Assembly: GCA_945861885.1 (NCBI GenBank)
Contig: CAMAVR010000013.1
Coordinates: forward strand, 1 to 64,000
Direction: 5' to 3'
Origin: Nannocystis exedens
GTDB lineage: Bacteria > Myxococcota_A > Polyangia > Polyangiales > Polyangiaceae
DNA length: 64,000 nt
Every line of letters starts with the position of its first letter. Positions within the stretch are counted from its first letter, which is position 1. The notes under the pieces are model-generated. The model worked only from the letters and a program-made list of their open reading frames with translations. It was not told the DNA's origin and made no database searches. Shown here piece after piece: positions 25,901-34,400 of this stretch. The position numbers and the translations under genes were made by a program.

Positions 25901-26086
25901 TTCGAGACAAATGTACCGCTACGTCCGGGATCAAATGTGATTACGATTGTGGCGCGTGAAAACCCCGAGACGACAACGCGTCGCGCGCTAATCGTTCGTC
26001 GCGACGGCCCAAATGGTGAGCTTCTGGCGACGCCGAAGCTCGAGGACGATTTGAGCGAAACAGCTGGAGCGGTTGACGATGACTGA
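22922..26086 (+). CDS. Very large S41 (CtpA-type) C-terminal processing protease with beta-domain extension
   Basis: 1054 residues, about twice the usual CtpA length. It has an N-terminal signal/anchor (residues 7-25, ATLLLGSFGAAAFLTF). A PDZ domain lies around 195-280 (GGLGIVISIRDQQL...GTPAGRAGI), then the S41 core with LDLRGNPGG and NGTSASASE. Ser394 and Lys419 (in TFGKGS) form the Ser-Lys dyad with the 25-residue spacing of this family. From about 610 onward come CARDB/APHP-like beta domains (PINLRVTVTNKGTTTLHRL; later LTMYLTIKNIGRGRAYETQ) and a final immunoglobulin-like region. It is likely periplasmic. The open frame 300 bases upstream is rejected because the signal sequence begins at 22922. 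Confidence 0.9.
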   Translation: MSIVDKSAKATLLLGSFGAAAFLTFQLHLRGDGLWEGLSPAVAASPTAPAARSPAPYDLTQLRVVNEVLKAVRDRYVDPKRVKPREMLLSALNYVQRDVAQVIVLHEDTAPTVRVRVDNQEREFRVDNVQGPWDVSARLREVFAFLQEGLKGSEVDLREVEYAACNGMLHTLDPHSVLMSPEAYKEMNLSTSGQFGGLGIVISIRDQQLTVINPIPGTPAGRAGIKKYDRITNIDNESTLNMGLNEAVNHLRGTPGTQVAVGIHRDGPNGWLDTKVFDLTREVIRVASLEHKMLDGNIGYIRLKGFQANTSSDLDAALTALRKGEFKGLVLDLRGNPGGLVEQAARVVDKFINEGPILATVGNPSEGRDEKTARPEGTEPNYPIVLIVNGTSASASEIVAGAMKNHDRAVIIGETTFGKGSVQLIFNDLPDKAALKLTIAQYLTMPGDISIQGTGVTPDIELDPMTADLQEMDLTVDTGMIKERDLSRSLSNSRVKEGQRPIETVRYHLSAKERQALRDRGGDPDDQFALDFPIRFARDLVARATPGKRSEQLRSAKAMINETRANELAKVSADLKKLGIDWSDAPADVASLPTPTAPAGIEVKIETDRPQNEVTAGEPINLRVTVTNKGTTTLHRLKAVTKSDNPYFDNKELAFGKLEPGKSRTTTAPLGWCEIEGYKPLSTAPLPKDAPRVCKVPRDLLSRADGVTLHFDEARNRAPADATATVSVRSLERPVFSYNYQIVDNRKGNGDGRAQKGEALTMYLTIKNIGRGRAYETQTNLRNLSGDGLLLKEGRFDISNMQPGEVKRVAFTFDIQPQLAESAAKVELSIVDRDLRESVVEKIQIPIVEPVAVAPATGAMRARPSGANLLQSPDPMGRAFGHLAAGTAAPQVGTTGGFAKLNLGSGRFGFAAIGDLEPANGASTETVTFQEGMAHAPPTLEVSVSELVTREPSTTLKVLATDDTRLLDAFVFVGTKKFFYLSNRNAPNPKKIAFETNVPLRPGSNVITIVARENPETTTRRALIVRRDGPNGELLATPKLEDDLSETAGAVDDD

Positions 26087-26861
26087 GTTGGTACGCCTTC
26101 ACATCAATATTGATCACGTTGCCACGCTACGAAATGCCCGAGGGACCTCGTACCCCGATCCGGTCGTCGCCGCACATTTGTGCATCGACGCCGGAGCGTG
26201 CGGGATTACTGCGCACCTTCGAGAAGATCGGCGTCACATCATCGATTCAGACATCGAACGAATTCGCGCATCGCTGCCGACTCAGAGGTTAAATCTCGAG
26301 ATGGCTGCGACCGACGAGATGCTTGCGATCGCAATGCGGGTGCAGCCCGATGTTGTGACGCTGGTGCCAGAGCGACGCGAAGAGCGGACGACCGAAGGAG
26401 GGCTCGATGTGGTGGGGGGAGGTGCAAAGCTGGCCGCCTACGTGAAACGACTCACCGCGTCGGTCCCGAAAGTAAGTCTGTTCATCGCGGCCGATGACGC
26501 GCAAATTAGGGCGGCTGCTGCACTTCACGTGGCACAAATTGAGCTACACACCGGCGAGTACGCGCACGCGGTCACGGCAAAAGAGAGCGGCGCCGTCGCG
26601 GCAGAGCTACGAAAGCTGCTTGTCGGTGCAGAGCTCGGGCGCAAGCTTGGGCTCGAAGTGGCGGCGGGGCACGGGCTCACCTGCGACAACGTACCGGCGA
26701 TCGCTGCGATCGAGGCGATTACCGAGCTTAATATCGGCCACGCAGTTATTTCCGATGCCCTGTTCGTCTCGCTACCGACTGCAGTGCGCGAAATGCGCGA
26801 CGCGATCTCCGAAGGAGTCCGTGCACGGCATGCAGCGACATACGCGCAAGGGCATCCATGA
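26079..26861 (+). CDS. pdxJ: Pyridoxine 5'-phosphate synthase
   Basis: 260 residues. PdxJ condenses 1-deoxyxylulose 5-phosphate with 3-amino-2-oxopropyl phosphate to pyridoxine phosphate. Signature stretches: LHINIDHVATLRNARGTSYPDPV, GITAHLREDRRHI, NLEMAATDEML, VTLVPERREERTTEGGLDV, IELHTGEYAHA, and AAGHGLTCDNVPAI. The ATG at 26079 overlaps the end of the protease gene by 8 bases, so translation is probably coupled. Full length, no anomalies. Confidence 0.97.
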   Translation: MTELVRLHINIDHVATLRNARGTSYPDPVVAAHLCIDAGACGITAHLREDRRHIIDSDIERIRASLPTQRLNLEMAATDEMLAIAMRVQPDVVTLVPERREERTTEGGLDVVGGGAKLAAYVKRLTASVPKVSLFIAADDAQIRAAAALHVAQIELHTGEYAHAVTAKESGAVAAELRKLLVGAELGRKLGLEVAAGHGLTCDNVPAIAAIEAITELNIGHAVISDALFVSLPTAVREMRDAISEGVRARHAATYAQGHP

Positions 26862-28585
26862 CGCCGGTTTTATCGCGCGCTGAAGCGCGAGCGTTCGACT
26901 CACATGCCATCGCTGAATGCCGCGTTCCTGGGATTTTGCTGATGGAAAATGCCGGTGGGCGCGCCGCCGCGATCATCGATCGCGATTGGCTTGGTGACGG
27001 TCGTCCGGTGACAATTGTATGCGGTACCGGTAACAACGGCGGCGACGGTTTTGTCATCGCGCGCCATCTGCTTGAGCGCGGGCGACGGGTGCGCGTGTTC
27101 CTCGCCGGCGGAGCCGACAAGTGCTCCGGCTCGGCGCGAACAAGTCTCGATGCGTATTCCGGCCTCGGAGGGAACATCGAATTTGTCGAAGCGCCGTCGG
27201 ATCTCGAAACGCTGAGCGAAGCGCTTACAGGTACTGTCATCGTCGATGCACTGTTCGGAACAGGGCTCGATCGACCGGTCACAGGGCTACTCGCAGAAGT
27301 CATCGATCGCATCAATCGCGCTTCGGCAGCACGCATTTCGATCGACGTTCCGTCGGGGATGTGCGCGGACACCGGGCGCCCTCTTGGAGCGTCTGTGCAA
27401 GCCGATTGCACTGTAACGTTTCGGAATCTGAAGCGCGGCCTGGTGACGCCGAGCGGCGCAATTCTCGCAGGAAAAGTGCATGTTGTGGGGTTTGGCGTGC
27501 CGAACACCGGAGGGGCAATGCTCGCCGATGCGGCCAACGCGATCGACATGGAAGACGTGGCGGGATGGCTTCGTCGGCGTCGATTGGACGTGCACAAAAA
27601 CGAAGCGGGGCACGTTGTTGTATTCGCCGGCTCCCGCGGAAAAACAGGTGCGGCAGCGCTGACCGCGCGCGGCGCCTTACGAGCCGGCGCCGGGGTATGC
27701 ACCGTCGCAACATGGGGCGAAGCAACGTCGGCCGTCGAGACGACGCTTTCTGAAGCGCTAATCGCGACGCTCAATGAGCAAGCGGTCGCAGCGAGCGTCG
27801 ACTCCGCTCTTGCCCCTCGACAAACTCGAATTGACCTTCTGGAACCCGGTTCATGCGGGGATGAAACCGGGTTCCAGAAGGTCAATTCAGACCGGTTTTC
27901 TGCTCGGGACGTGAACTTGGTTAATAGTCCTTCAACCTTAGTTGAAGGACCGGCCGAAAAAAGGACTGCGGTAGTCGGGCCCGGCTTCGGTCTAGATGGT
28001 CGCGCCCAAGCAGTCGTCGCGCACCTACTTCGTCATTGGCGCGGCATTTGTGTTCTTGATGCCGACGCGCTGTCGATTGTGGCGCGAGGTGATGCCGACT
28101 GCGCAACGTCGACAGCGCAACTTGTGTTGACACCACACCCCGGCGAAGCGGCGCGACTTCTTGGCTGTTCAAGCGAGGAAGTGGAAGCGAATCGCTTTGA
28201 AGCGCTAGGTTCACTCGTCCGCAAAACGCGCGCGGTTGTTCTACTAAAAGGGGCGTTTACATTGATCGGTGCGCCCGACGGACGAATCGCGGTGAACAGC
28301 TCAGGAAATTGCGCGCTCGCGACGGCTGGCTCGGGCGATGTTTTAGCCGGTGTTATCGGCGCATTCGGCGCTCAGTTACCGCCATTCGAAGCGGCTTGCG
28401 CCGGCGCTTTTGTACACGGCCTTGCCGCCGATATCTGGTCACGCGAAGGCGAGCGCGATCGAGGGATGCTCGCGTCTGAAATTGCCGATCATATCCCCCT
28501 GGCGATCGCTCAGATACAGCGGGCGTGTGCTCCTGCTGCGCCCGGCTACTTTTGCCAGGGTACATCCGCGACCCCCGCGTCGTGA
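26858..28585 (+). CDS. nnr: Bifunctional NAD(P)H-hydrate epimerase / dehydratase (NnrE-NnrD)
   Basis: 575 residues. The N-terminal epimerase (about 1-215) has GILLMENAGGRAA and CGTGNNGGDGFVIARHL. The C-terminal ADP-dependent dehydratase (about 235-560) has VVGPGFGL, VLDADAL, LTPHPGEAARLLG and NSSGNCALATAGSGDVLAGVIG. Together they repair hydrated NAD(P)H. Starts with ATGA overlap on pdxJ. Oddity: residues about 312-365, between ALIATLNEQ and RTAVVGPG, are a linker longer than expected. It is encoded by DNA with a perfect 24-bp inverted repeat and a second hairpin, read through in frame. The 3' end overlaps the convergent cobalamin adenosyltransferase gene by 40 bases. Confidence 0.94.
   Translation: MTPVLSRAEARAFDSHAIAECRVPGILLMENAGGRAAAIIDRDWLGDGRPVTIVCGTGNNGGDGFVIARHLLERGRRVRVFLAGGADKCSGSARTSLDAYSGLGGNIEFVEAPSDLETLSEALTGTVIVDALFGTGLDRPVTGLLAEVIDRINRASAARISIDVPSGMCADTGRPLGASVQADCTVTFRNLKRGLVTPSGAILAGKVHVVGFGVPNTGGAMLADAANAIDMEDVAGWLRRRRLDVHKNEAGHVVVFAGSRGKTGAAALTARGALRAGAGVCTVATWGEATSAVETTLSEALIATLNEQAVAASVDSALAPRQTRIDLLEPGSCGDETGFQKVNSDRFSARDVNLVNSPSTLVEGPAEKRTAVVGPGFGLDGRAQAVVAHLLRHWRGICVLDADALSIVARGDADCATSTAQLVLTPHPGEAARLLGCSSEEVEANRFEALGSLVRKTRAVVLLKGAFTLIGAPDGRIAVNSSGNCALATAGSGDVLAGVIGAFGAQLPPFEAACAGAFVHGLAADIWSREGERDRGMLASEIADHIPLAIAQIQRACAPAAPGYFCQGTSATPAS
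27828..27888. repeat. Intragenic palindromic element, perfect 24-bp arms
   Basis: Left arm 27828-27851 (begins GAATTGACCTTCTGGAACCC) is the exact reverse complement of the right arm 27865-27888, with a 13-base loop. Allowing one bulged A, the stem extends inward by three more pairs. It lies in frame inside nnr and encodes a linker. It resembles mobile palindromic units (RPE/REP-like) found inserted in frame in other bacteria. Confidence 0.9.
27927..27950. repeat. Second intragenic hairpin in nnr
   Basis: GTCCTTCAAC / GTTGAAGGAC, perfect 10-bp arms with a CTTA loop, 38 bases after the first palindrome and still inside the nnr linker region. Confidence 0.85.
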
Positions 28586-29082
28586 TTTGCGCGGCGCGCT
28601 AGCACGAACAGAAAATCGCTTAGGCGGTTGAGGTAGTGAACGACGACTGGACGAACTGGCGGATCATCCACCGCTAGAACCGCCCTTTCAGCGCGACGAC
28701 AGACTGTCCGCGCTACGTGAATTGCCGCCGCTTCCTGACCTCCTCCCGGAAGAATAAATTCGCGAAGCGGCTCTAAAACCGCTTCGTTCGCGTCAACCTC
28801 GGATTCGAGACTTTCGACGTTTTTCTCGGTGATTAGCTCGATTTTTAGATTCTGCTCCTTCCCCGCCACGCATGCGATTTCAGAGCCTAGGGTGAAGAGG
28901 CAATTCTGAATCGCTTTCAGGATCGGCCGCTCTTTTGGAGCGACCGACCTCACCCATCCGATTACTGCATTCAATTCGTCGACCGTGCCGTACGCCTCGA
29001 CCCTTCGACTCGCTTTTGGAACGCGAGCCCCGCCGAATAGCCCCGTTGTCCCGTCGTCGCCGGTTTTTGTGTAGATTTTCAC
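28546..29082 (-). CDS. PduO-type cob(I)alamin adenosyltransferase
   Basis: 178 residues. The family start MKIYTKTGDDGTTGLFGG (ATP-binding), VEAYGTVDELNAVIG, the cobalamin-site region around EFILPGGGQEAAAIHVARTVCRRAER, and the C-terminal YLNRLSDFLFVLAR are all present. It adenosylates cob(I)alamin to coenzyme B12 in the cytoplasm. Full length. It overlaps nnr tail-to-tail by 40 bases. It lies downstream of the translocon-like cassette on the same strand but is separated by about 110 bases with a tandem repeat, and is probably independent of it. Confidence 0.95.
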   Translation of the reverse strand: MKIYTKTGDDGTTGLFGGARVPKASRRVEAYGTVDELNAVIGWVRSVAPKERPILKAIQNCLFTLGSEIACVAGKEQNLKIELITEKNVESLESEVDANEAVLEPLREFILPGGGQEAAAIHVARTVCRRAERAVLAVDDPPVRPVVVHYLNRLSDFLFVLARRANHDAGVADVPWQK

Positions 29083-29130
29083 GGGGCAATCCTATCGCGT
29101 TTTCACCAGTGTGCACCAACCGTAACCAAA

Positions 29131-29171
29131 CCCGTACACGTGCCCGTGCCCGTGCCCGTAAACGTGCCCGG
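29131..29171. repeat. CGTGCC-type tandem hexamer repeat
   Basis: Roughly six imperfect hexamers (CGTACA, CGTGCC three times, CGTAAA, CGTGCC) in the gap between the cobalamin adenosyltransferase and translocator-like genes. The core CCGTAAACGTGCCCGGCTTT recurs exactly at 50382-50401, inside the signal-peptide coding region of the GltD-like gene. Confidence 0.7.
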
Positions 29172-29190
29172 CTTTCGAAGCAAGTGAACG

Positions 29191-30132
29191 TTAGCTACGA
29201 GCGAACAGCGGAATCAACGATGAGTGATCGCGCATCTTGAGCGTTTCGGAGATCATCTCAAACGTTCGCCTCGCTTGATCGATCGCGTATTTCATGACTG
29301 CGATTTCGTGTTCGACGGCGAGCGCCGATCTCTCGCCTTCATGATGTGACACGGCGGCCTCGCCCGACGCCTTCGCCGCTTTTGCGGCGTAGACGGCCGA
29401 CCCAACCGTTGCGGCCGCACCGACCGCTCGACTTCCGATCGATGTTGCGGACGCGGCGATCCGCACCGCATTCGCTGCCGCACCGAGCCCTGATGACGCT
29501 GCTGAGGCCGCTCCTGCTGCCGCTCCGGCACTTGCCCCGGCGCCTGCAGCTCCGGCAAGCCCCGTTACACCGGCAGTCGTTGCTCGCGCCGCCCCCACCG
29601 CGAGCCCGCCGCCACCGCTCATGACCGAGCCGGCGACCGTCATGCATGTACCGACGATGTCAGACGCCTTACCGAAGCATTGCGTCTCTTTGACGAGAAA
29701 TCCCCCGACAGAGAGCGCCAATGCGACCGCTACGAGAAGCGGCGCGCCGGCCCCTGCTGTCATCACCGTCGCCGCGGCGGCCACGACAATCGCCGCCACT
29801 TCAGCAATTTTTGCAGCAATCGACGCCAGAGCGCCCCAGAAACCCGATTTATTCTTGTTCGCCATCGCCGAACGAATTGAATCGAGCTCTTTTTTTATCT
29901 GCACCCCACGAAATACCTGTTCACCGTGGATGCCTCGCGTGGCCGCCGACACTTGCATTTGGCTATCAAGCATCGACAGCACTCCGAGCGCCGCAAGCGA
30001 ATCTTGCAAGTCGGAAATCGTCGGGGCGTTCACCGGCGGTAACGCTGGCAGTGCTCGCGCCGCTGGCGCCACCAGCACCGTCGCCGACGGCCCCACCGGC
30101 GTGAACTCCTTTACCCCTAGTGCGGAGATCAC
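29191..30132 (-). CDS. YopB/IpaB-like type III secretion translocator (SctE-like)
   Basis: 313 residues from a GTG at 30132, which overlaps the chaperone stop (GTGA) and has GGAG 6 bases upstream. A GTG at 30144 is also possible. Layout: an Ala/Pro-rich N-terminus, a helix around 70-95, a long hydrophobic block 100-147 (IAEVAAIVVAAAATVMTAGA then LLVAVALALSVGGF), an Ala/Gly-rich weakly hydrophobic stretch 160-250, and a C-terminal amphipathic helix. This matches the two-hairpin design of the large type III translocators that form pores in target membranes. The gene order chaperone then translocator is also typical. No secretion machinery is in the window, so the export route is unknown. Alternative: another Ala/Gly-rich pore former. 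Confidence 0.55.
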   Translation of the reverse strand: MISALGVKEFTPVGPSATVLVAPAARALPALPPVNAPTISDLQDSLAALGVLSMLDSQMQVSAATRGIHGEQVFRGVQIKKELDSIRSAMANKNKSGFWGALASIAAKIAEVAAIVVAAAATVMTAGAGAPLLVAVALALSVGGFLVKETQCFGKASDIVGTCMTVAGSVMSGGGGLAVGAARATTAGVTGLAGAAGAGASAGAAAGAASAASSGLGAAANAVRIAASATSIGSRAVGAAATVGSAVYAAKAAKASGEAAVSHHEGERSALAVEHEIAVMKYAIDQARRTFEMISETLKMRDHSSLIPLFARS

Positions 30133-30539
30133 GACTCGCTCCACAAATCGGATGTCGACATTACACCGAGCGGGCGCTCGAGCGCGCCATCGAGGCGCCC
30201 CCGCATCGGCATGGAGCCATCGGCGACCGATCGCAAGAGCGCCTCGCGTGCCGCCTCGAGGCGATCGGGGCGACTCGCGACGCGCCGCCCCGTCCCGTAC
30301 ATTTCAAGTGCGATATCGGCCTGCTCGATCGCCTCGTGGCATGCCCCTAAGCCGAGCCATCCGCGCTCGTCTTGATAGGCGATCCGAATCATGACTCTAA
30401 AAATCGCCCCGGCATCGGCATACCGCTCTTCACCGAACAGCCAATAGCCGGTTGCGTAAAGGCCATCGACGACGCGACGTAGCGCCTCCGGATTTGCTGT
30501 CGCTTGCCGCTCTTTTTCGGTGTTTTGCTCTGTATTCAT
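30129..30539 (-). CDS. SycD/LcrH-like class II type III secretion chaperone
   Basis: 136 residues from ATG 30539, overlapping the upstream stop (TGATG). Three TPR-like helical pairs: LYATGYWLFGEERYADAGAIF, then ERGWLGLGACHEAIEQADIAL, closely follow the SycD/LcrH/IpgC pattern (tissue: YxxGxYxxAxxxF...FLGLGAC). LGLGAC is at residues 62-67. Such chaperones keep the hydrophobic translocators soluble before secretion, and here the next gene is a translocator-like protein. Cytoplasmic. A generic TPR protein cannot be excluded, but the combination with its neighbour supports this call. Confidence 0.68.
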   Translation of the reverse strand: MNTEQNTEKERQATANPEALRRVVDGLYATGYWLFGEERYADAGAIFRVMIRIAYQDERGWLGLGACHEAIEQADIALEMYGTGRRVASRPDRLEAAREALLRSVADGSMPMRGRLDGALERPLGVMSTSDLWSES

Positions 30540-31153
30540 CAGTGCCCCACATTTTGCGCGATTGCTTTTGTCGAATCGCCGAAAGTTGAGATCAGATTTG
30601 TGCATAGCTGAATGATCGACTGGCGTTCGCTCATGACCGACTGGAGCTTGAGCATCCCCGCCTGGGCATCTGAACCGCAATCGCTCTGCACTTTTTCGAG
30701 TCGTGTCGACATTTCTCGCAGCTCCTCGGTTTTTAGTTTGACGTTGTCGCGAAAAACTTTTCCGTCTTTTGAGTGGGTTTTCTCCCTAAAATTCTCACGA
30801 ATCGAGCGAAGCTCTTTTGCCCGCAGCTCTGCCCCCGGCGTTGCGTGCGCTAGCTCGATCGCTTTTGTCAGACCGGCATCGACCTGTTCGAACTCGTGGT
30901 GCTCGCTCTTCAGCCCATCGCTCAGAGAGGCACCGAACTTTCCGATAATTGGCGATAAAACCCCGCTTATCTCGCGAAGTTGATTTTGCGCGTTGAACGA
31001 CTCGCGAATTCGCGTATCGAACGAGCCGAGCTGCGCTTTGCAGTAGGCGATAATTTCATCTGGCCCGAGCTCGGCGACGTTGCACGACCCGAACGCCATT
31101 GAATTGAGCGCCGAGTATGAATATGGCGAGCGACCTGTCGCTTGAATGTTCAT
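30539..31153 (-). CDS. Coiled-coil protein in needle-tip position of the translocon-like cassette
   Basis: 204 residues, mostly helical, no signal peptide, with a good ribosome-binding site (GGGAGG 7 bases before ATG). Helices at about 28-75 and 105-170 could pair as a coiled coil; cysteines at 24, 38, 160 and 184. No clear family match by eye. Position directly before a SycD-like chaperone and a YopB-like protein mirrors lcrV in lcrGVH-yopBD operons and small translocators elsewhere. The tip or minor-translocator role is inferred from context only. Confidence 0.45.
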   Translation of the reverse strand: MNIQATGRSPYSYSALNSMAFGSCNVAELGPDEIIAYCKAQLGSFDTRIRESFNAQNQLREISGVLSPIIGKFGASLSDGLKSEHHEFEQVDAGLTKAIELAHATPGAELRAKELRSIRENFREKTHSKDGKVFRDNVKLKTEELREMSTRLEKVQSDCGSDAQAGMLKLQSVMSERQSIIQLCTNLISTFGDSTKAIAQNVGH

Positions 31154-31166
31154 TACCGACCTCCCT

Positions 31167-31409
31167 TCAGCCGCGCGTGCTTCGGTGTGAAGTCGTTAGA
31201 TATTCAGGCTCGGGGAGTGGCGTCGCGAGCATTGCCTCGACGAACTCGCGCGGCAGGAGGATGCGGGAATCTTCAATCTCTTGAAGTGCGCGCTGCGTCT
31301 CCTCCCACTCGTCGTCTTGTTCTCGCAATCGGCGAGACAATGCTTGGTAGTACTCGTTGGAATCGATACGGCGGGGTGTTTTTGAAGAATCGGGATGTCT
31401 GTTTCGCAT
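31167..31409 (-). CDS. Small charged protein at the head of the translocon-like cassette
   Basis: 80 residues, highly charged and helical in the middle (EYYQALSRRLREQDDEWEET), no signal. It is 13 bases upstream of the tip-like gene and 64 bases downstream of the TPR giant's stop. In lcrGVH-type operons this position holds LcrG, a small tip chaperone/regulator of similar size; sequence similarity is not evident. Coding status is supported by size, frame and spacing only. Confidence 0.45.
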   Translation of the reverse strand: MRNRHPDSSKTPRRIDSNEYYQALSRRLREQDDEWEETQRALQEIEDSRILLPREFVEAMLATPLPEPEYLTTSHRSTRG

Positions 31410-31473
31410 ACCGGTTCATCGGCACCGAAACGATCAAGTTGCTAAAAATCGTCTATGCCCGATCGCTTTTTCG

Positions 31474-34400
31474 TCACTTGATGCCGAGCGATGCTCGGAG
31501 CTCGAAGTACGGCTCGCTCACAGAAAACGCCACGAGCTCGCTCATCTTATCCTGCGGCGACAAATCGCCCGGCGACGCGGGCTCCGACGACACAATACGC
31601 TTCGCTGCAGCAAGATCGCCGCTGAGAAGCAAACCGGCTCGACAGGCTGTCAGTTCGGTCGCCTGCATCCAACGCCTCAAATCGGCCCGCGCTCCATCGG
31701 CGAGGAACTTTTGCACGACGAGTCGAAGCGAATCGCGCTGCAGCGGCTGCAGGTATTTTGTCAATTCGCCGGCCGTCGCTTTGACCGCTGGCCCCACTTC
31801 GCCGGGCGTTTCAAATGCGGGATCGCTGATCGCGATCGCCGCATAAAATAGCACTTTGAGCTCACCCAACGTCGGAAACAAATTCCGAATGTAGTGCTCG
31901 CCACGATAGCCCGATAGATGCTTGCCGGCCGCAAACGCAAGCTCCTGCGCGCTGGCGCCGACCAAAACCGCGCGACCGGCAATACTCGCGGCCGGCGACG
32001 ACGGGACGGCGATGAACCCGTACGGCAAATCTTCACGCGCATAGAGCTCCGGGTTCGACACGCCCAAAATATGCGCCGCCCACCCGAACGTTCGGCTTGC
32101 GGCAGAACGGCTTGTCGCGACATCTTCTCGATGGCGCGCCTCGAGAACTGGGAGCTGCTTCGCCGCGCGCAATTGCGCCAACTTCGCAGCGGTTGCCGCC
32201 GGCGTGATCATCTCAAAAATCTTCCCGACAAAAATGCTCTCATCTTTGTGAAAGAGCTTTTTGATCCACTGCTCGTTATCGACGCGCCCGCTTATCGAAA
32301 GAGCTCCTGCCGGTCGATGCGCTTCGAAAAATTGCTCCTCCTCGCCTGTCGCGTCGCCGACATGCACCAGCGCCGCCGCCGCACACCATGCGCGATCGCG
32401 ATTGCCAAGGCGCTCATAAAGCCGCCGCAAATTCCGAAGAGCGGCGGTATCGTGTGGATCCTGCTGAACGAGCAGCTGATGCTCCGCTGCGGCCGCCTCT
32501 TTTTGACCGGTCGCTTCGTAGAGCTCCGCCAGGATCTGCCGCTCGACCGCTTCGGTCGCTCGATTGCGCGCCGCCATCTTGAACGCTTCGATTGCGCTCC
32601 CCATCTCCCCGAGACGATCGCGGTAAATCAGACCTAAATTGTGCCACAACGTATACTCTAAGTGCCCGTCAGGCTGGGGCATGGCCGATGCGCGGTGCAG
32701 CATTTTTCGAAACGCCCGCTCTAGGCCTTTCCAGTCTTTGTTCGCGGTGAGCAATTTATTGATTCGCTCAAACGCCTCTAAATAGCCCGGATTGATGTCG
32801 AGTGCGGCGTTGAACAGTTCGATCGCGCGCGCCGCATCCCCCTCTTTGTCGCGATAAATCTGCGCCATCGTGAACAAGAACTTGCTTTTCCGGACCGGAT
32901 CTTTCTCGACGTCTGCGATTGCCTGCAGTGCATCGAGAAGGCGACTCCAGTTTTCTGTCTCTTGATAGAGCACGATCAGTCGATGCTGGAGTGCCAAGTC
33001 GCCCGGTTGGAGATCGCGCGCCTCCTCTAGAACGACGATCGCTTGATGTGGGTCACGCTCGCGCTCACTCCACACTTCTGATAGCTCGATCAACCTCGCC
33101 AGCTTTTCGTTCGCGTCGTCGACTTCGTTCGCGATAAGCCGCTGATACGACGCGACGCGCTTCCAGTCCTCAAGCTCTGCGCACACTTGCACGAGCCCGC
33201 TTAGCGCCGCGCGGCACCCCTTTTCGATTTCAAGAGCCCGCTCGTAGCTTGCGATTGCCTGCTTTGGCTGATCTTGCGCCGACTTTATCGCGGCAATTTT
33301 ACAATAAAGCTCGGCCCTCTCCACCGTTTCAGTCTCTGGCGTTGTCGCCAAAATTCGCTGAAAGTTCGACAGCGCGGTTGACCAATCTTTTAACTGATAT
33401 GCCGTTTCGGCGAGCCCTCGGGCCGCCACGTGATCGGCCATATCGAGCTGATTCGCCGACGAATATGCGGCAAACGCGCGTTCAAGCCTCCCGAGCGCGC
33501 GCTGAACTCGCCCTAGCTTGCTAAACAAGTCACGCTGCTCGGACCGCTCGGCTGCCGCCGAATTGCGAATCAATAGCTCGAGCAGACCCTCCGCTTTTGC
33601 CCAGCTCTCGGTGCGAATGCACTCGTCGACAACACCGCTTGCCGCCTGATTGTTCTCGGGATCGTGAATCAGCGCGCTTTCGAGCGCCCAAACGGCCCCG
33701 GAATGATCGCCGAGATACTCTTCGCGAAGCTTCGCGAGCGTCACAAGCAACTTTGCACGCGACCGCGGATTCGGCGAATTCGCCTGTTCGCGCTCTAAAT
33801 AACGCTCCGCTTTCGCAAACTCTGCCCCCTCGATCGCGATCGCGCGTAGCGCACTCAAACTCGGCTGGTGGGCCGGATCGATCGCCAATGCCTCTTCGAA
33901 GCGCTCGCGCGCCGCAGCTTGATTTCCGAGCTCCCCTTCAAGCATCTTGCCCAAGCGCCATAACGTCTCGACGCGCCGCTCTGGGTCACTCTCGAGCTCG
34001 GCCACCCGACCGATCACCTCGACAGCGCGCTCAACATCACCAGAGCGCTCATACAGTGCGCTTAGCGCGGCCAGCGCAAGCGGCTGCTTTTCGTCGAGCT
34101 CAATCGCCCTTTCGTAGGCATCGATCGCTTGCGGCAGCGCCGACAGCTGCTCTTCGTACACGCCCGCCACACGCAAATAAAGCTGGATTTTTGTCGCCCG
34201 ATCGGTCGCCACCAAAAGATGGCGCTCATAGGCCGAGACAAGGTCGTTCCAACGCTGAAGCGTTGTAAGGCACCGCTCCAACTTTGAGTGCGCCTCTTCG
34301 TTCGTTGGGTCGAGCTCGAGCACCTCTTCAAGCGCGCGCGCCGCCTGCTCAGGTTTTAGGAACTGCTCCGCGTAGATCTCGGCCAGCTGCATGAGCACAT

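Noticed and set aside
28546..29082. YopD-like fifth gene of the translocon cassette
   Set aside because: This gene is clearly a PduO-type adenosyltransferase.
29621..30394. 257-codon plus-strand open frame
   Set aside because: Antisense shadow of the translocator-like and chaperone genes; low-complexity Ala/Arg content, no ribosome-binding site.
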